A stretch of 64,000 nucleotides of DNA from positions 22,149 to 86,148 of the forward strand of contig CAZTXD010000001.1 of the NCBI GenBank assembly GCA_964617995.1, in the 5' to 3' direction. The translations under genes and the position numbers were made by a program. This document shows, piece by piece, positions 43,585 to 52,503 of the stretch. The notes beneath the pieces were generated by a model that had not been told where the DNA came from, made no database searches, and saw only the letters and a program-made list of their open reading frames with translations. This DNA is from CAZTXD01 sp964617995. GTDB taxonomy: Bacteria > Actinomycetota > Acidimicrobiia > Spongiisociales > ZC4RG35. Each line of letters begins with the position of its first letter. The first letter of the stretch is position 1.

Positions 43585-44759
43585 CCGAACCGCCTCGGCA
43601 AGAGGATCGCCGCCACCGCGCCGACAACGACAGCGAACAGGGCGAGAGCTCCGATCGCGGGCAGTGCCGGGCCCAGCCCATCTCCCGCCTGGAGAGCGCC
43701 CAGGCCCCGCAGGAACCACGAATGGGGGGTGGCCAGGGATATGGCCTCCAGGAGACGGTTCGCCCCGCCGACCGGGAAGAACGTGCCTCCCACCATCCCC
43801 AGCGCTACCGCGATGACGGACGTGAGGTTCCCGGCCCCCTCCGGGGTCCTGGCGAGGGCGGCCACCACTCCGACGATCGAGGTCGCGGCCACAGAAAGCC
43901 CAACGATCAACACCCCCACCCCCAGAGGATCACCCCACGAGGCACCCATCAGTGCGGTGGAGGCGACCGCCAGCACTGCCAGCGCGGCAACACCGAGGAT
44001 CACACTGGTCATCCCCTTGGCCACCACTACCGCCCACCGCTGGATCGGGGCGGCTTCGAGGCGAAGAAGGGTCCCATCTCTCTCCTCTTCGAGCAGGCCG
44101 GCCACGCCGTACTGGACCAGGAAGAAGACGAAGAACGCGGCCATGCCCGCGGCGAAGAAGGTGGGAGGGTCGAGAACACGGTCCGCAGACTCGACCCTGC
44201 CGATGGTGGCAACGGGGCGAGCCTGAGAGGCCGCTGCGGCGACTCGCTCCAGCGTTTCCTGATCGGGCTGGCCCGGCCCTCGAGCCGCCACCGCCGTGAC
44301 GGCTCGCTGCGCATCCGAGATGGCGGACGCGAAGCCCTGGGCGATGCCCCTGGCGATCGCTCCCGACGTGGGAGCGTCGACGGCCGCCACCACCGCCACG
44401 TCGGTGCTGCGGCCGCCCAGGACCGCCTCGCTGAAGCCGGCCGCCAATACGATCCCCGCCGCCACGTCACCCCCTTCGACTGCGCCTTCCAGGTCCGGCT
44501 CGTCGTTCAGCCTGACCAGGTCGATGACACCCGAGCGCTCCAGGTCAGACAGTGCCTCGTCGAATCGGGAAGCCACCTCGCCTCCATCGAGGTCGACGAA
44601 ACCGAGAGTGACGAGGGATCCGTTCCCGAAGGCGCCCCCGAACACGAGATTGAAGACGAAGGCGAGGACGAGAGGCACCACCAACCCGACCATGATCGCC
44701 GACCGGTCGCGTAGTCGCAGGGTCAGGTCCTTGAGGGAGATCCTCCAGGCAGCACCCAT
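43581..44759 (-). CDS. ABC-2 type transporter permease (first of two)
   Basis: 392 residues with the same layout: N-terminal helix (IMVGLVVPLVLAFVFNLVFG), a ~170-residue external domain, and five C-terminal helices. Begins at the stop of the ATPase gene (1-nt overlap). Together with the other permease it forms a probable heterodimeric export channel. Confidence 0.88.
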   Translation of the reverse strand: MGAAWRISLKDLTLRLRDRSAIMVGLVVPLVLAFVFNLVFGGAFGNGSLVTLGFVDLDGGEVASRFDEALSDLERSGVIDLVRLNDEPDLEGAVEGGDVAAGIVLAAGFSEAVLGGRSTDVAVVAAVDAPTSGAIARGIAQGFASAISDAQRAVTAVAARGPGQPDQETLERVAAAASQARPVATIGRVESADRVLDPPTFFAAGMAAFFVFFLVQYGVAGLLEEERDGTLLRLEAAPIQRWAVVVAKGMTSVILGVAALAVLAVASTALMGASWGDPLGVGVLIVGLSVAATSIVGVVAALARTPEGAGNLTSVIAVALGMVGGTFFPVGGANRLLEAISLATPHSWFLRGLGALQAGDGLGPALPAIGALALFAVVVGAVAAILLPRRFG

Positions 44760-45697
44760 CAGTCGCGTAGAGCCTTGCCGGTGAGATGGAGGAAGACCGC
44801 CTCCAGATCCGGCTCCTGCACTTCGACGCCGCTGACGCTCATCTCCGCTTTGACTGTGGCGGACATGAGGAGCGGGAGCAACGTCGCCGCCTCTGTGGTC
44901 AGGACCGACACCGACTCGTCACCGACTCCCACCTCGGCAACGCCGTCGAGGGCCTCGATGATCCGTGCCGCTGCTTTCAGGTCACCTCGCCCTCTCAGCT
45001 CCACCCGGTCCAGCTCACCGATCTGAGCTACCAGCTCCCGTCGGGTTCCCTCCGCCACCAGCCGACCCTCGTCGATGATGCCCACCCGATCGCACAGCCG
45101 CTCGGCTTCCTCCATGTAATGGGTGGTGTAGAGCACCGAAATCCCTTCCCGGGATAGGGATTCGACCGACTCCAGGATCGAGTTGCGCGACTGCGGATCG
45201 ACCCCGACCGTTGGCTCGTCGAGTATCAGCAGTGCCGGTCGATGCAGGAGACCGATGGCGATGTTGAGCCTCCGCTTCATACCGCCGGAGTACTCCGATG
45301 CTCTGTCTCGTCGCCGGCCGTCGAGCCCGACCAGCTCCAGCACCTCGCCCATCCGGCCGCTGAGCTCCGATCCCCTCATCCCGTAGAGGCGACCGAAGAA
45401 CGCCAGGTTCTCCTCTCCGGTCAGGTCCGGGTAGAGCGCCAGCTCCTGGGGTACGAGACCGACCAGCGCCTTGGCAGCCGTGCTGCGGGTCGAGACCGAA
45501 CGACCCCCCACCGTGATCCGTCCGGCGTGGGGAGTCAGGAGCCCGGCGACCATCGAGATAGTGGTGGTCTTGCCGGCACCATTGGGTCCCAACAGCCCGT
45601 AGGTCTCTCCCTCGGCCACGGTGAAACTCACGCCGTTGACGGCGACCAGATCATCGAACCTGCGCACGAGAGCGTCCACCACCAGCATCGTGCTCAT
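44759..45697 (-). CDS. ABC transporter ATP-binding protein (DrrA/CcmA type)
   Basis: 312 residues. Walker A LLGPNGAGKTTT, signature YSGGMKRRLNIA, Walker B LLILDEPTVGVDP and H-loop YTTHYMEEA, followed by a ~90-residue C-terminal extension typical of DrrA. Powers the two permeases; substrate unknown (drug, lipid or antibiotic export is typical). Confidence 0.92.
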   Translation of the reverse strand: MSTMLVVDALVRRFDDLVAVNGVSFTVAEGETYGLLGPNGAGKTTTISMVAGLLTPHAGRITVGGRSVSTRSTAAKALVGLVPQELALYPDLTGEENLAFFGRLYGMRGSELSGRMGEVLELVGLDGRRRDRASEYSGGMKRRLNIAIGLLHRPALLILDEPTVGVDPQSRNSILESVESLSREGISVLYTTHYMEEAERLCDRVGIIDEGRLVAEGTRRELVAQIGELDRVELRGRGDLKAAARIIEALDGVAEVGVGDESVSVLTTEAATLLPLLMSATVKAEMSVSGVEVQEPDLEAVFLHLTGKALRD

Positions 45698-45783
45698 GCT
45701 CGGGGAGAGTGCCGCTCCCCGTGAGTCGACACGAAGTCGGGATCCATCATCGGCGCCAGCTTAGACCCCGCCGCCCCCCGATC

Positions 45784-47172
45784 TCACTGGAAGGCACCCA
45801 ACTGGGCGCCGGTGGGCTCGCTTCAACAGAACCAGGGCTCGGTCAGCCGGGGAGGATCGGCCGCTCCGGCCGGGGCCCCGGCGGGAATCACCACACCCGC
45901 CTCCTCCCCGATCATCTCCGTCATGCGGGCCAGGGTCTCCAGTTGATCCACGCCGGGGGCGGATCCCGACTCGGCCGTGGCCGCCAGACGCCTCTGGAGC
46001 TCGTCCATGGCCGGATCGGCCGATCGCCACGAGTATCCCAGTGCCGCCGGGTCGTAGCCGGTGAGATGAGGGGTCAGCTCGTCCAGTCCCAGCATCAGGG
46101 ACCCGTCCGGGATGAGGAGACGTATCGAGAGCTGGACCGGGTCGGTCACCGCAGCCAGACCCTCGCCCCAGACGAAACGAGCGATTTCGGCGACGGTGCC
46201 GGCGGTGGTCCAAGGAGTGAAGGGGAGCCACGTGGGGTGGACCTCCATTCCCGCCCGACGCACCAGATCCACGGCGACGGCTGCGTCGGCTCCGGTATGG
46301 CCCTTGTCGAGCAGCTCCAGGATCCGATCGTCGAGCGTCTCGACCGCGGTCGTTATGAAGATCACCCCGGCGTCGCTCATGCGGTCGAGCAGGTGGCGAT
46401 GACCGAGGAGGTGCTCCACCTTCACCGTGACGTCGAAGCCGAGTTCGGGAAACCGGTCGTGGGCCGCCTCCAGGACCTTGAGGGAGTAAGCGGGGGCGTT
46501 GAGGAAATCGGGGTCGCCGAAGGTGATGTGGCCGGCGCCGGCGTCAACGAGCTGGGCGATGTCGGCCATCACGGTCTCGGCTCCGGTGACACGATATCTA
46601 CCGTCGTACACCGCCGGGATGGGGCAATGGGTGCAACGATGACGGCAGCCGTGGCTGGCCTCGACGTAGCCCACCATTCGATGACCTTCCGGCGTGGCGA
46701 GATGCGCATAGGCTCCGAGCTCGGGGAGGCCACCACGAGAAGGGGTTCGAAAGGGCCTGCGTCCGATGTGAACGGTCACTCCCGGCTCCCGACGGCCGCC
46801 GTTCACCGTCTGGACCCACTCGACCAGAGCGTCCTCGTGCTCACCGGTTATCAAGCGATCCGCCACCTCCGGGTGAGTGGCCTCCGAGCCCACTGAGGCG
46901 TACAACCCGAAGAAGGCGACAGGGAGGTCAGGGTCGACCGTCCGGATCCGCTTCCCTACCTCGATGGCGAGCCTCAGACCGGTGTGCATCGGGACCGACA
47001 CCGCCACGGCCCCCACGCCGACCAGGCGGGCCGGGTCCCACTTCTCCACAGCCAGGTCCAGAGTCACCACCTCGTGACCGGCCGCGCTCAGCTCCGCCGC
47101 CGCACTGGCCACCTGCAGCGGCTGATGTCCCAGCTCGTAGGTCCCGACGAGGAGAACTCGCATCCTCCGCAT
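45784..47172 (-). CDS. Radical SAM protein of the CUAEP/CCAEP-tail type, probable selenoprotein (in-frame TGA at 45823-45825)
   Basis: 449 residues to the first TGA; 462 if that TGA is Sec (residue 450). N-terminal cobalamin-binding-like domain (RVLLVGTYELGHQ), then radical SAM cluster CRHRCTHC (C-x3-C-x2-C) near residue 190, GDPDFLNAP and HPTWLPFTPWTT. The tail reads PRLTEPWFC, TGA, then S-E-P-T-G-A-Q-L-G-A-F-Q and a second TGA (45784-45786). The family tail is CUAEP or CCAEP, so CUSEP fits. A SECIS-like hairpin lies 12 nt after the first TGA. ATG 47172 is chosen over ATG 47163; both lack a clear ribosome site. Substrate and reaction of the family are unknown. The ABC exporter genes follow on the same strand after 86 bp. 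Confidence 0.78.
45793..45825 (-). promoter_or_regulatory. Putative bacterial SECIS element next to the in-frame TGA
   Basis: From the TGA (45825-45823) a 12-nt spacer leads to GGCGCCC (45810-45804), loop AGTT (45803-45800) and GGGTGCC (45799-45793), a 7-bp stem with one G-T pair. The apical loop carries G in position 2 and starts 19 nt after the TGA. Both values fit known bacterial SECIS limits as I recall them. SelB recognition is inferred. Confidence 0.65.
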
Positions 47173-47208
47173 CGTACGGCCGGATACCGTCGAATCGTCA
47201 ACGTGGGT

Positions 47209-47214
47209 AGGCTC
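47209..47214 (+). promoter_or_regulatory. -10 box TAGGCT of leaderless aceE
   Basis: TAGGCT ends 6 nt before the ATG at 47221, fitting transcription from the start codon. No ribosome site is present upstream of aceE. Confidence 0.5.
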
Positions 47215-47220
47215 AGATAC

Positions 47221-49944
47221 ATGGCCCTTCCACCAGATCTGGCTCGCACCCTGGCCGATGAGTTCGTCCACCAGCTACCCGATCTCGACCCGGTGGAGAC
47301 CCGGGAGTGGCTCGAGTCACTCGACGCTGTCGTTTCCGAGTACGGCCCGGTGCGGGCCCGGTTCCTGCTCGCCCGACTCCTCGAGAGAGCGCACGAGAGC
47401 GACCTGGGCGTACCGGCCCCGATCACCACGCCGTATGTCAACACGATCCCCCTCGAGGAACAGCCCGACTATCCCGGAGACGGCGACCTCGAGCGCAAGA
47501 TCCGACGCCTGATCCGCTGGAACGCAGCCGTCATGGTCGTGAAGGCGAACCATCGCGAAAAGGGGATCGGGGGACACCTCTCGACGTTCGCCTCTTCCGC
47601 CACGCTCTACGAGGTTGGGTTCAATCACTTCTTCCGGGGCAAGTCCGACGACCATCCCGGCGACCACATCTACTTCCAGGGCCACGCTGCCCCTGGCATC
47701 TACGCCCGGGCGTTTCTGGAGGGTCGGCTCGACGAGACCCATCTCGACCGGTTCCGCTTCGAGGTGGGAGGAGGCGGCCTGTCCTCGTATCCGCATCCCC
47801 GCCTCATGCCGGAGTTTTGGGAGTACCCGACCGTCTCGATGGGACTGGGGCCCATCAACTCGATCTACCACGCTCGGTTCAACAAGTACCTCGAGAACCG
47901 CGGCCTCGACGAGACCTCGGACTCGTGGGTGTGGTGCTTCGTTGGGGACGGCGAGGTCGACGAGCCGGAGACGCTGGGAGCCATATCCCTCGCCGCCCGC
48001 GAGAAGCTGGGCAATCTCATCTGGGTGATCAACTGCAACCTCCAGCGCCTCGACGGACCGGTGCGGGGAAACGGGAAGATCATCCAGGAGCTGGAAGCGG
48101 TCTTTCGCGGTGCCGGGTGGAACGTCGTCAAGGTCATCTGGGGTAGCGGCTGGGACCAGCTCCTGGCCGATGACGTCGACGGTGCCCTCGTCACGGTCAT
48201 GAACGAGACCGTCGACGGGGAGTATCAGCGCTACAAGGCCGAAGACGGGGCCTACGTCCGAAAGCACTTCTTCGGCAAGGACCCGCGGGCCGCAGCGCTG
48301 GTGGCCGACTGGACAGACGAGCAGATCTGGAGTCTCCGCCGGGGAGGGCTCGACTACCGCAAGATCTACGCCGGCTACAAGGCGGCCACGCAACTCACCG
48401 AAGGCCCGACGGTCATACTCGCCAAGACGATCAAGGGTTGGACGCTCGGTCCCGACGTGGAGGGCCGCAATGCCACGCACCAGATCAAGGAGCTGACCAA
48501 CAAGCAGCTCCTGGAGATGCGCTCGCGGCTCCATCTCGAGGAGATCATCCCCGAGGAGGCGCTCTCGGGCGACAGCGAGCCTCCCTACTACCGGCCCGAG
48601 CCCGGTTCGAACGAGTACGAATACCTCATGGAGCGTCGACGGGAGCTGGGCGGCTTCCTCCCTTCCCGTACGCTCCGGGTCCGCTCCAAGCTGACACTGC
48701 CCGACCCCGACACCTACCAGGAGGTCTACGCCGGGTCGGGGAAGGTGGAGGCTTCCACCACCACTGCCTTCACCCGTCTGCTCCGCAACCTGGCTCGACA
48801 TGAGGCGTTCGGCCCTAGGGTCGTTCCCATCGTTCCCGACGAAGCCCGGACCTTCGGCATGGACTCCCTCTTCCGCGAGCTGGGCATATATGCCTCTCAG
48901 GGCCAGCTGTACGAGCCGGTGGACCATGCGATGTTGCTGTCGTACCACGAGTCCACCGACGGCCAGATCCTCGAAGAGGGCATCACCGAGGCCGGCTCGA
49001 CGGCCGGGTGGATAGCCGCCGCCACCTCCTATGCCACCCGCGGCGTGCCGATGGTGCCTTTCTACATCTTCTACTCCATGTTCGGGTTCCAGCGGGTGGG
49101 AGACCTCTTGTGGTCGGCGGCGGACGCCCGAGCCCGGGGTTTCCTCCTCGGTGCCACCGCCGGCCGAACGACCCTCCAGGGTGAAGGTCTCCAGCATCAG
49201 GACGGCCACAGCCTGCTCCTCGCCTCGACCGTACCGGTATGCCAGGCCTACGACCCTGCCTTCGCCTACGAGGTGGGGACGATCATCGAGGACGGTATCC
49301 GGCGCATGTACGGCAACGATCCCGAGGACATCTACTACTACCTCACCCTCTACAACGAGAACTACACCCAGCCTGCTCGCCCCGACGGAGTGGAACAGGG
49401 CATCATCGACGGGATCTACCGCTGGCAGGCGGCACCGGAGGGGGCTGAGACACCGGCGGCGATCCTCTTCTCGGGAACCGCCAACCTCGCTGCCCGGGCC
49501 GCGCGGGAGGAGCTGGCGGATCACTACGGCGTCGGTGTCGAGCTGTGGTCCGTCACCTCCTACAAGCGCCTGCGGGAGGAGGCCCTGGAAGTCGAGAGAT
49601 GGAACCGGCTCCATCCCCAAGCACCTCCCCGCACGCCCTTCGTCACCCGGGTCTTGTCCGCCGCCGAAGGGCCGCTGGTGGCCGTTACGGATTTCATGAC
49701 GGCCGTTCCCGACCAGGTGGGGCGATGGGTGCCGGGCGAGTTCACGATTCTCGGCACGGACGGCTTCGGCCGCTCAGACAGCCGCACCGCCCTCCGCCGG
49801 TACTTCGAGACCGACACCGGTCACGTCGTCTATGCCACCCTGGGTGCGCTCGTCCGTCGGGGAATGATCGATCCGTCCGCGGTTGACGACGCCGCCCGCC
49901 GCTACGACATAGACATCGAGAGGGCGAACCCGGCGCACTACTGA
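47221..49944 (+). CDS. aceE: Pyruvate dehydrogenase E1 component, homodimeric
   Basis: 907 residues. Thiamine diphosphate-dependent decarboxylation of pyruvate and transfer to E2. Visible: HLSTFASSATLYEVGFNHF, GDGEVDEPETLG (TPP motif with GDG...N), INCNLQRLDGPVRGN, then a transketolase-like central domain (GEGLQHQDGHS) and C-terminal domain. Alone in the window: aceF and lpd are not nearby. Divergent from the radical SAM gene (48 bp). Confidence 0.96.
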   Translation: MALPPDLARTLADEFVHQLPDLDPVETREWLESLDAVVSEYGPVRARFLLARLLERAHESDLGVPAPITTPYVNTIPLEEQPDYPGDGDLERKIRRLIRWNAAVMVVKANHREKGIGGHLSTFASSATLYEVGFNHFFRGKSDDHPGDHIYFQGHAAPGIYARAFLEGRLDETHLDRFRFEVGGGGLSSYPHPRLMPEFWEYPTVSMGLGPINSIYHARFNKYLENRGLDETSDSWVWCFVGDGEVDEPETLGAISLAAREKLGNLIWVINCNLQRLDGPVRGNGKIIQELEAVFRGAGWNVVKVIWGSGWDQLLADDVDGALVTVMNETVDGEYQRYKAEDGAYVRKHFFGKDPRAAALVADWTDEQIWSLRRGGLDYRKIYAGYKAATQLTEGPTVILAKTIKGWTLGPDVEGRNATHQIKELTNKQLLEMRSRLHLEEIIPEEALSGDSEPPYYRPEPGSNEYEYLMERRRELGGFLPSRTLRVRSKLTLPDPDTYQEVYAGSGKVEASTTTAFTRLLRNLARHEAFGPRVVPIVPDEARTFGMDSLFRELGIYASQGQLYEPVDHAMLLSYHESTDGQILEEGITEAGSTAGWIAAATSYATRGVPMVPFYIFYSMFGFQRVGDLLWSAADARARGFLLGATAGRTTLQGEGLQHQDGHSLLLASTVPVCQAYDPAFAYEVGTIIEDGIRRMYGNDPEDIYYYLTLYNENYTQPARPDGVEQGIIDGIYRWQAAPEGAETPAAILFSGTANLAARAAREELADHYGVGVELWSVTSYKRLREEALEVERWNRLHPQAPPRTPFVTRVLSAAEGPLVAVTDFMTAVPDQVGRWVPGEFTILGTDGFGRSDSRTALRRYFETDTGHVVYATLGALVRRGMIDPSAVDDAARRYDIDIERANPAHY

Positions 49945-50044
49945 GCGAAGGATCGCCCGATCCTGATCGGACCGGGGAACCGACGGGGGTCGGCTTCGGC
50001 ATAAACGTCAACCAGGCCCTCGCACCTGCCGATATAGACACCTT

Positions 50045-51259
50045 GTGGCCACCGAGACCCTGAACTCCAACGCCCCGGTGGGCGAGCGGTGGCGTTCTCG
50101 CCGCGTCGCGGCGTGGACGCTTCGCGCCGGGATCTTCCTGGCGCCCTTCGCTGCTGCCGTCTTCGCCTCGCTGCTGCTGTCGAGACGGCTGTTCGAGCCG
50201 CAGTCCGCCCCCGGGATCGTCACCTGGTGGGCGGTGCTGATCACGTGCTCGTCGCTCGTGGCATGGGCGGTCGATCGTCTCGCCCGCCGCCTGCTCCCGC
50301 TCACCGTCATGCTACGGGTGACGATGCTCTTCCCGGATCGGGCACCCCCCCGTTATCGGGTGGCTCTCCGCAGCTCCAACTCGAGTGAGCTGCGGCGGAG
50401 GGTCGAGCAGGCCCAGGAGGGAGAGGTCACCGACCTGACGACATCCGCCGAGCTGATCCTTGCCCTGGCCAGCGCCCTCAACACTCACGACCGCCACACG
50501 CGGGGTCACGGGGAGCGAACCAGGGCCTATACCGACATGCTCGCCGAGGAGCTGGGCATACCCGAGGAGGGACGTGACAGGCTCCGCTGGGCCGCTCTGC
50601 TCCACGACATCGGCAAGCTGGAGATACCCGCCGAGATACTCAACAAGGACGGACCTCTGGCACCGGAGGAGCTGGCGATGGTCCGACGCCATCCCCTGCT
50701 GGGCATGCGAGTGGCCGCCTCTCTGGTTCCGTGGCTGGGCCCGTGGGCGGGAGCGATAGAGCACCATCACGAATGGTGGGACGGCTCCGGCTATCCCCGG
50801 GGGCTGAAGGGTGAGGAGATCTCCCTCGCGGCCCGAATCGTGTCGGTCGCAGACGCCTACGACGTCATGACCACCGGGCGTCCCTACCAGAGCTCGATGA
50901 GCCCCCAGGAGGCCCGCCAGGAAGTGGCACGGATGGCAGGCATCCAGTTCGATCCCACCGTCGTTCGCGCCTTGATGAACATCTCCCTCGGCCGCCTCCG
51001 ATGGGCGCTCGGACCGGTCACCTGGCTGGGCCAGATCCCGTTCTACCTCGACCGTCTGGGGCGGGACCTGATAACCGTCTCTACGGCTGCCACCGTCACC
51101 GCCGCTGCGGTGGTCGGCGGAATCGTTCCTTTCCCGGCCCTCAGCGCTATCCCCCCGTCGACGATGACGGCGTCCGCCGACGGCGGCGCCGTCGACACCT
51201 CCGCCGCCGCCTCCGATGCCGGGGAACCCGGCCCCACACTCCCGATCGCCACCGACTTC
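50045..51259 (+). CDS. HD-GYP domain membrane protein, N-terminal part up to assembly gap
   Basis: 405 residues from GTG 50045 to the gap. Two N-terminal helices (~27-75), then an HD-GYP domain: HTRGHGERT, HDIGKLEIP (~187-195), HHEWWDGSGYPRGLKG (~239) and ADAYDVMTTGRPYQ. HD-GYP domains hydrolyse cyclic di-GMP; the GYP motif is intact. Further helix near 350-375 (VSTAATVTAAAVVGGIVPF) then a secreted-looking Ser/Ala/Asp linker. If the duplicated 55 bp is collapsed the frame continues into the part at 51361; the complete protein would be 727 residues. Confidence 0.85.
51205..51259 (+). repeat. 55-bp sequence duplicated across the assembly gap (left copy)
   Basis: Identical to 51360-51414 over 55 bases, the left-hand copy ending exactly at the N run. 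55 equals a usual assembly k-mer length, so it is most simply a contig overlap. Confidence 0.95.
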
Positions 51260-51359
51260 NNNNNNNNNNNNNNNNNNNNNNNNNNNNNNNNNNNNNNNNN
51301 NNNNNNNNNNNNNNNNNNNNNNNNNNNNNNNNNNNNNNNNNNNNNNNNNNNNNNNNNNN
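51260..51359. other. Assembly gap of exactly 100 N
   Basis: 100 Ns is a conventional placeholder of unknown size. The flanking 55-bp identity indicates that true missing sequence may be zero. Confidence 0.99.
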
Positions 51360-51414
51360 CGCCGCCTCCGATGCCGGGGAACCCGGCCCCACACTCCCGA
51401 TCGCCACCGACTTC
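51360..51414 (+). repeat. 55-bp sequence duplicated across the assembly gap (right copy)
   Basis: Exact copy of 51205-51259. Frame on both sides encodes the same Ala-Ser-Asp-Ala-Gly-Glu-Pro-Gly-Pro-Thr stretch, so collapsing preserves the reading frame. Confidence 0.95.
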
Positions 51415-52383
51415 GACCCCGCCGACGCCGCCGATGAATCCACCACCACGACCGGCGCCACCTCCACCACCGAAGGTCCCTCCATCACATCGACGACGAG
51501 GCCCAGGACGACGACCACCACTACCACCACCACGCCACCCACCACCCGGCCGGCGCCCGTCGCCAACCCCGACGTGGCCTCGACGCCCGAAGACACTGCG
51601 GTCACGATCGACGTCGCCGCCAACGACACACCGTCGGGCCTGACCGTGGCCGCCATCACCTCCAACCCCGCCTCCGGCTCGGCGCGTATCGTCGACAACC
51701 GGGTCCGCTACACACCTGCCCCCGACTTCCACGGCACGGACACCTTCGGCTACCGCGTGTGCGACGGTGCCGGAAGGTGCGACGAGTCGACGGTGGCCGT
51801 CCGGGTCGAACCGGTGAACGATCCTCCCTCGCTCCGCAACGACACCGCAACCACGGTCGAGGGCACTGCGGTCACGATCGACGTCCTCGCCAACGACACC
51901 GATGTCGACGGTGACGTCCTCCGCGTCGCATCGGTCGGATCCCCCTCGAACGGCTCAGCCTCCACCAACGGCACCACGGTTCGCTATCAACCCGCCAACG
52001 GGTTCTCCGGCACGGACTCGTTCAGCTACCGCGCCTGTGACCCGGCGGGCGCCTGCGCCAGCGCCACCGTGACCGTGACGGTCACTCCTGCCCCCAAACC
52101 TCCCAACGCCGTCGACGACATCGGCCACTACCACCCCGGAGGCCAGTTACGCTCCGTCGACGTCCTCGCCAACGACACCCACCCCGACGGTACCGCCTTC
52201 GACCTCTCCAGCCTGTCGATCGTCACCGCCCCTGCTCACGGCGAGATAACCGGTATCTCCAGAGGGGTGGTCTCTTATCGGATGAACAAGGGCTTCACCG
52301 GCACCGACAGCTTCGTCTACCGCATCTGTGACGTCGTGGGCCTCTGCGACACCGCCACCGTCACCCTGGTGAAGGCGCCCTGA
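51361..52383 (+). CDS. HD-GYP protein, C-terminal part: extracellular cadherin/Ig-like repeats
   Basis: Continuation in frame of the part ending at 51259. A Thr/Pro-rich spacer (TTTTTTTTTPPTTRP) leads to three ~90-residue cadherin-like/Big_9-type repeats, each opening with a VDVLANDT-type calcium-binding loop (TIDVAANDT, TIDVLANDTDVDGD, SVDVLANDTHPDG) and ending in GTDTFGYRVCD, GTDSFSYRACD or GTDSFVYRICD with paired Cys. These are extracytoplasmic by composition. Alone it would be a secreted adhesin-like fragment. Paired with an intracellular HD-GYP it suggests a surface-sensing phosphodiesterase. Confidence 0.8.
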   Translation, partial: AASDAGEPGPTLPIATDFDPADAADESTTTTGATSTTEGPSITSTTRPRTTTTTTTTTPPTTRPAPVANPDVASTPEDTAVTIDVAANDTPSGLTVAAITSNPASGSARIVDNRVRYTPAPDFHGTDTFGYRVCDGAGRCDESTVAVRVEPVNDPPSLRNDTATTVEGTAVTIDVLANDTDVDGDVLRVASVGSPSNGSASTNGTTVRYQPANGFSGTDSFSYRACDPAGACASATVTVTVTPAPKPPNAVDDIGHYHPGGQLRSVDVLANDTHPDGTAFDLSSLSIVTAPAHGEITGISRGVVSYRMNKGFTGTDSFVYRICDVVGLCDTATVTLVKAP

Positions 52384-52503
52384 GGAGCAGTCGGTGCCCC
52401 ACGAGGCGAGGAGCGGCGGTCCCGCCGGGCCGTTCTCGGCTCTCGGTTGTCGATGCGTCGGCCCGGACCTTTGCACGGTGAACGCCTGTATCGTTGGGGG
52501 AGC

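Noticed and set aside
45823..47271. Radical SAM protein ending at TGA 45823 as a complete protein
   Set aside because: The family's conserved tail lies after this TGA, so the shorter product would be truncated; the longer N-terminus to 47271 is not conserved either.
47548..47566. GCGAAAAGGGGATC, shared by the palindrome flank at 41841 and aceE
   Set aside because: In aceE it encodes the conserved segment REKGIGGHLS, so the match is coincidental.
50045..51643. A 532-codon reading of the HD-GYP frame straight through the N run
   Set aside because: 100 Ns shift the frame; the translation after the gap is out of frame. Collapsing the 55-bp overlap gives the sensible product.
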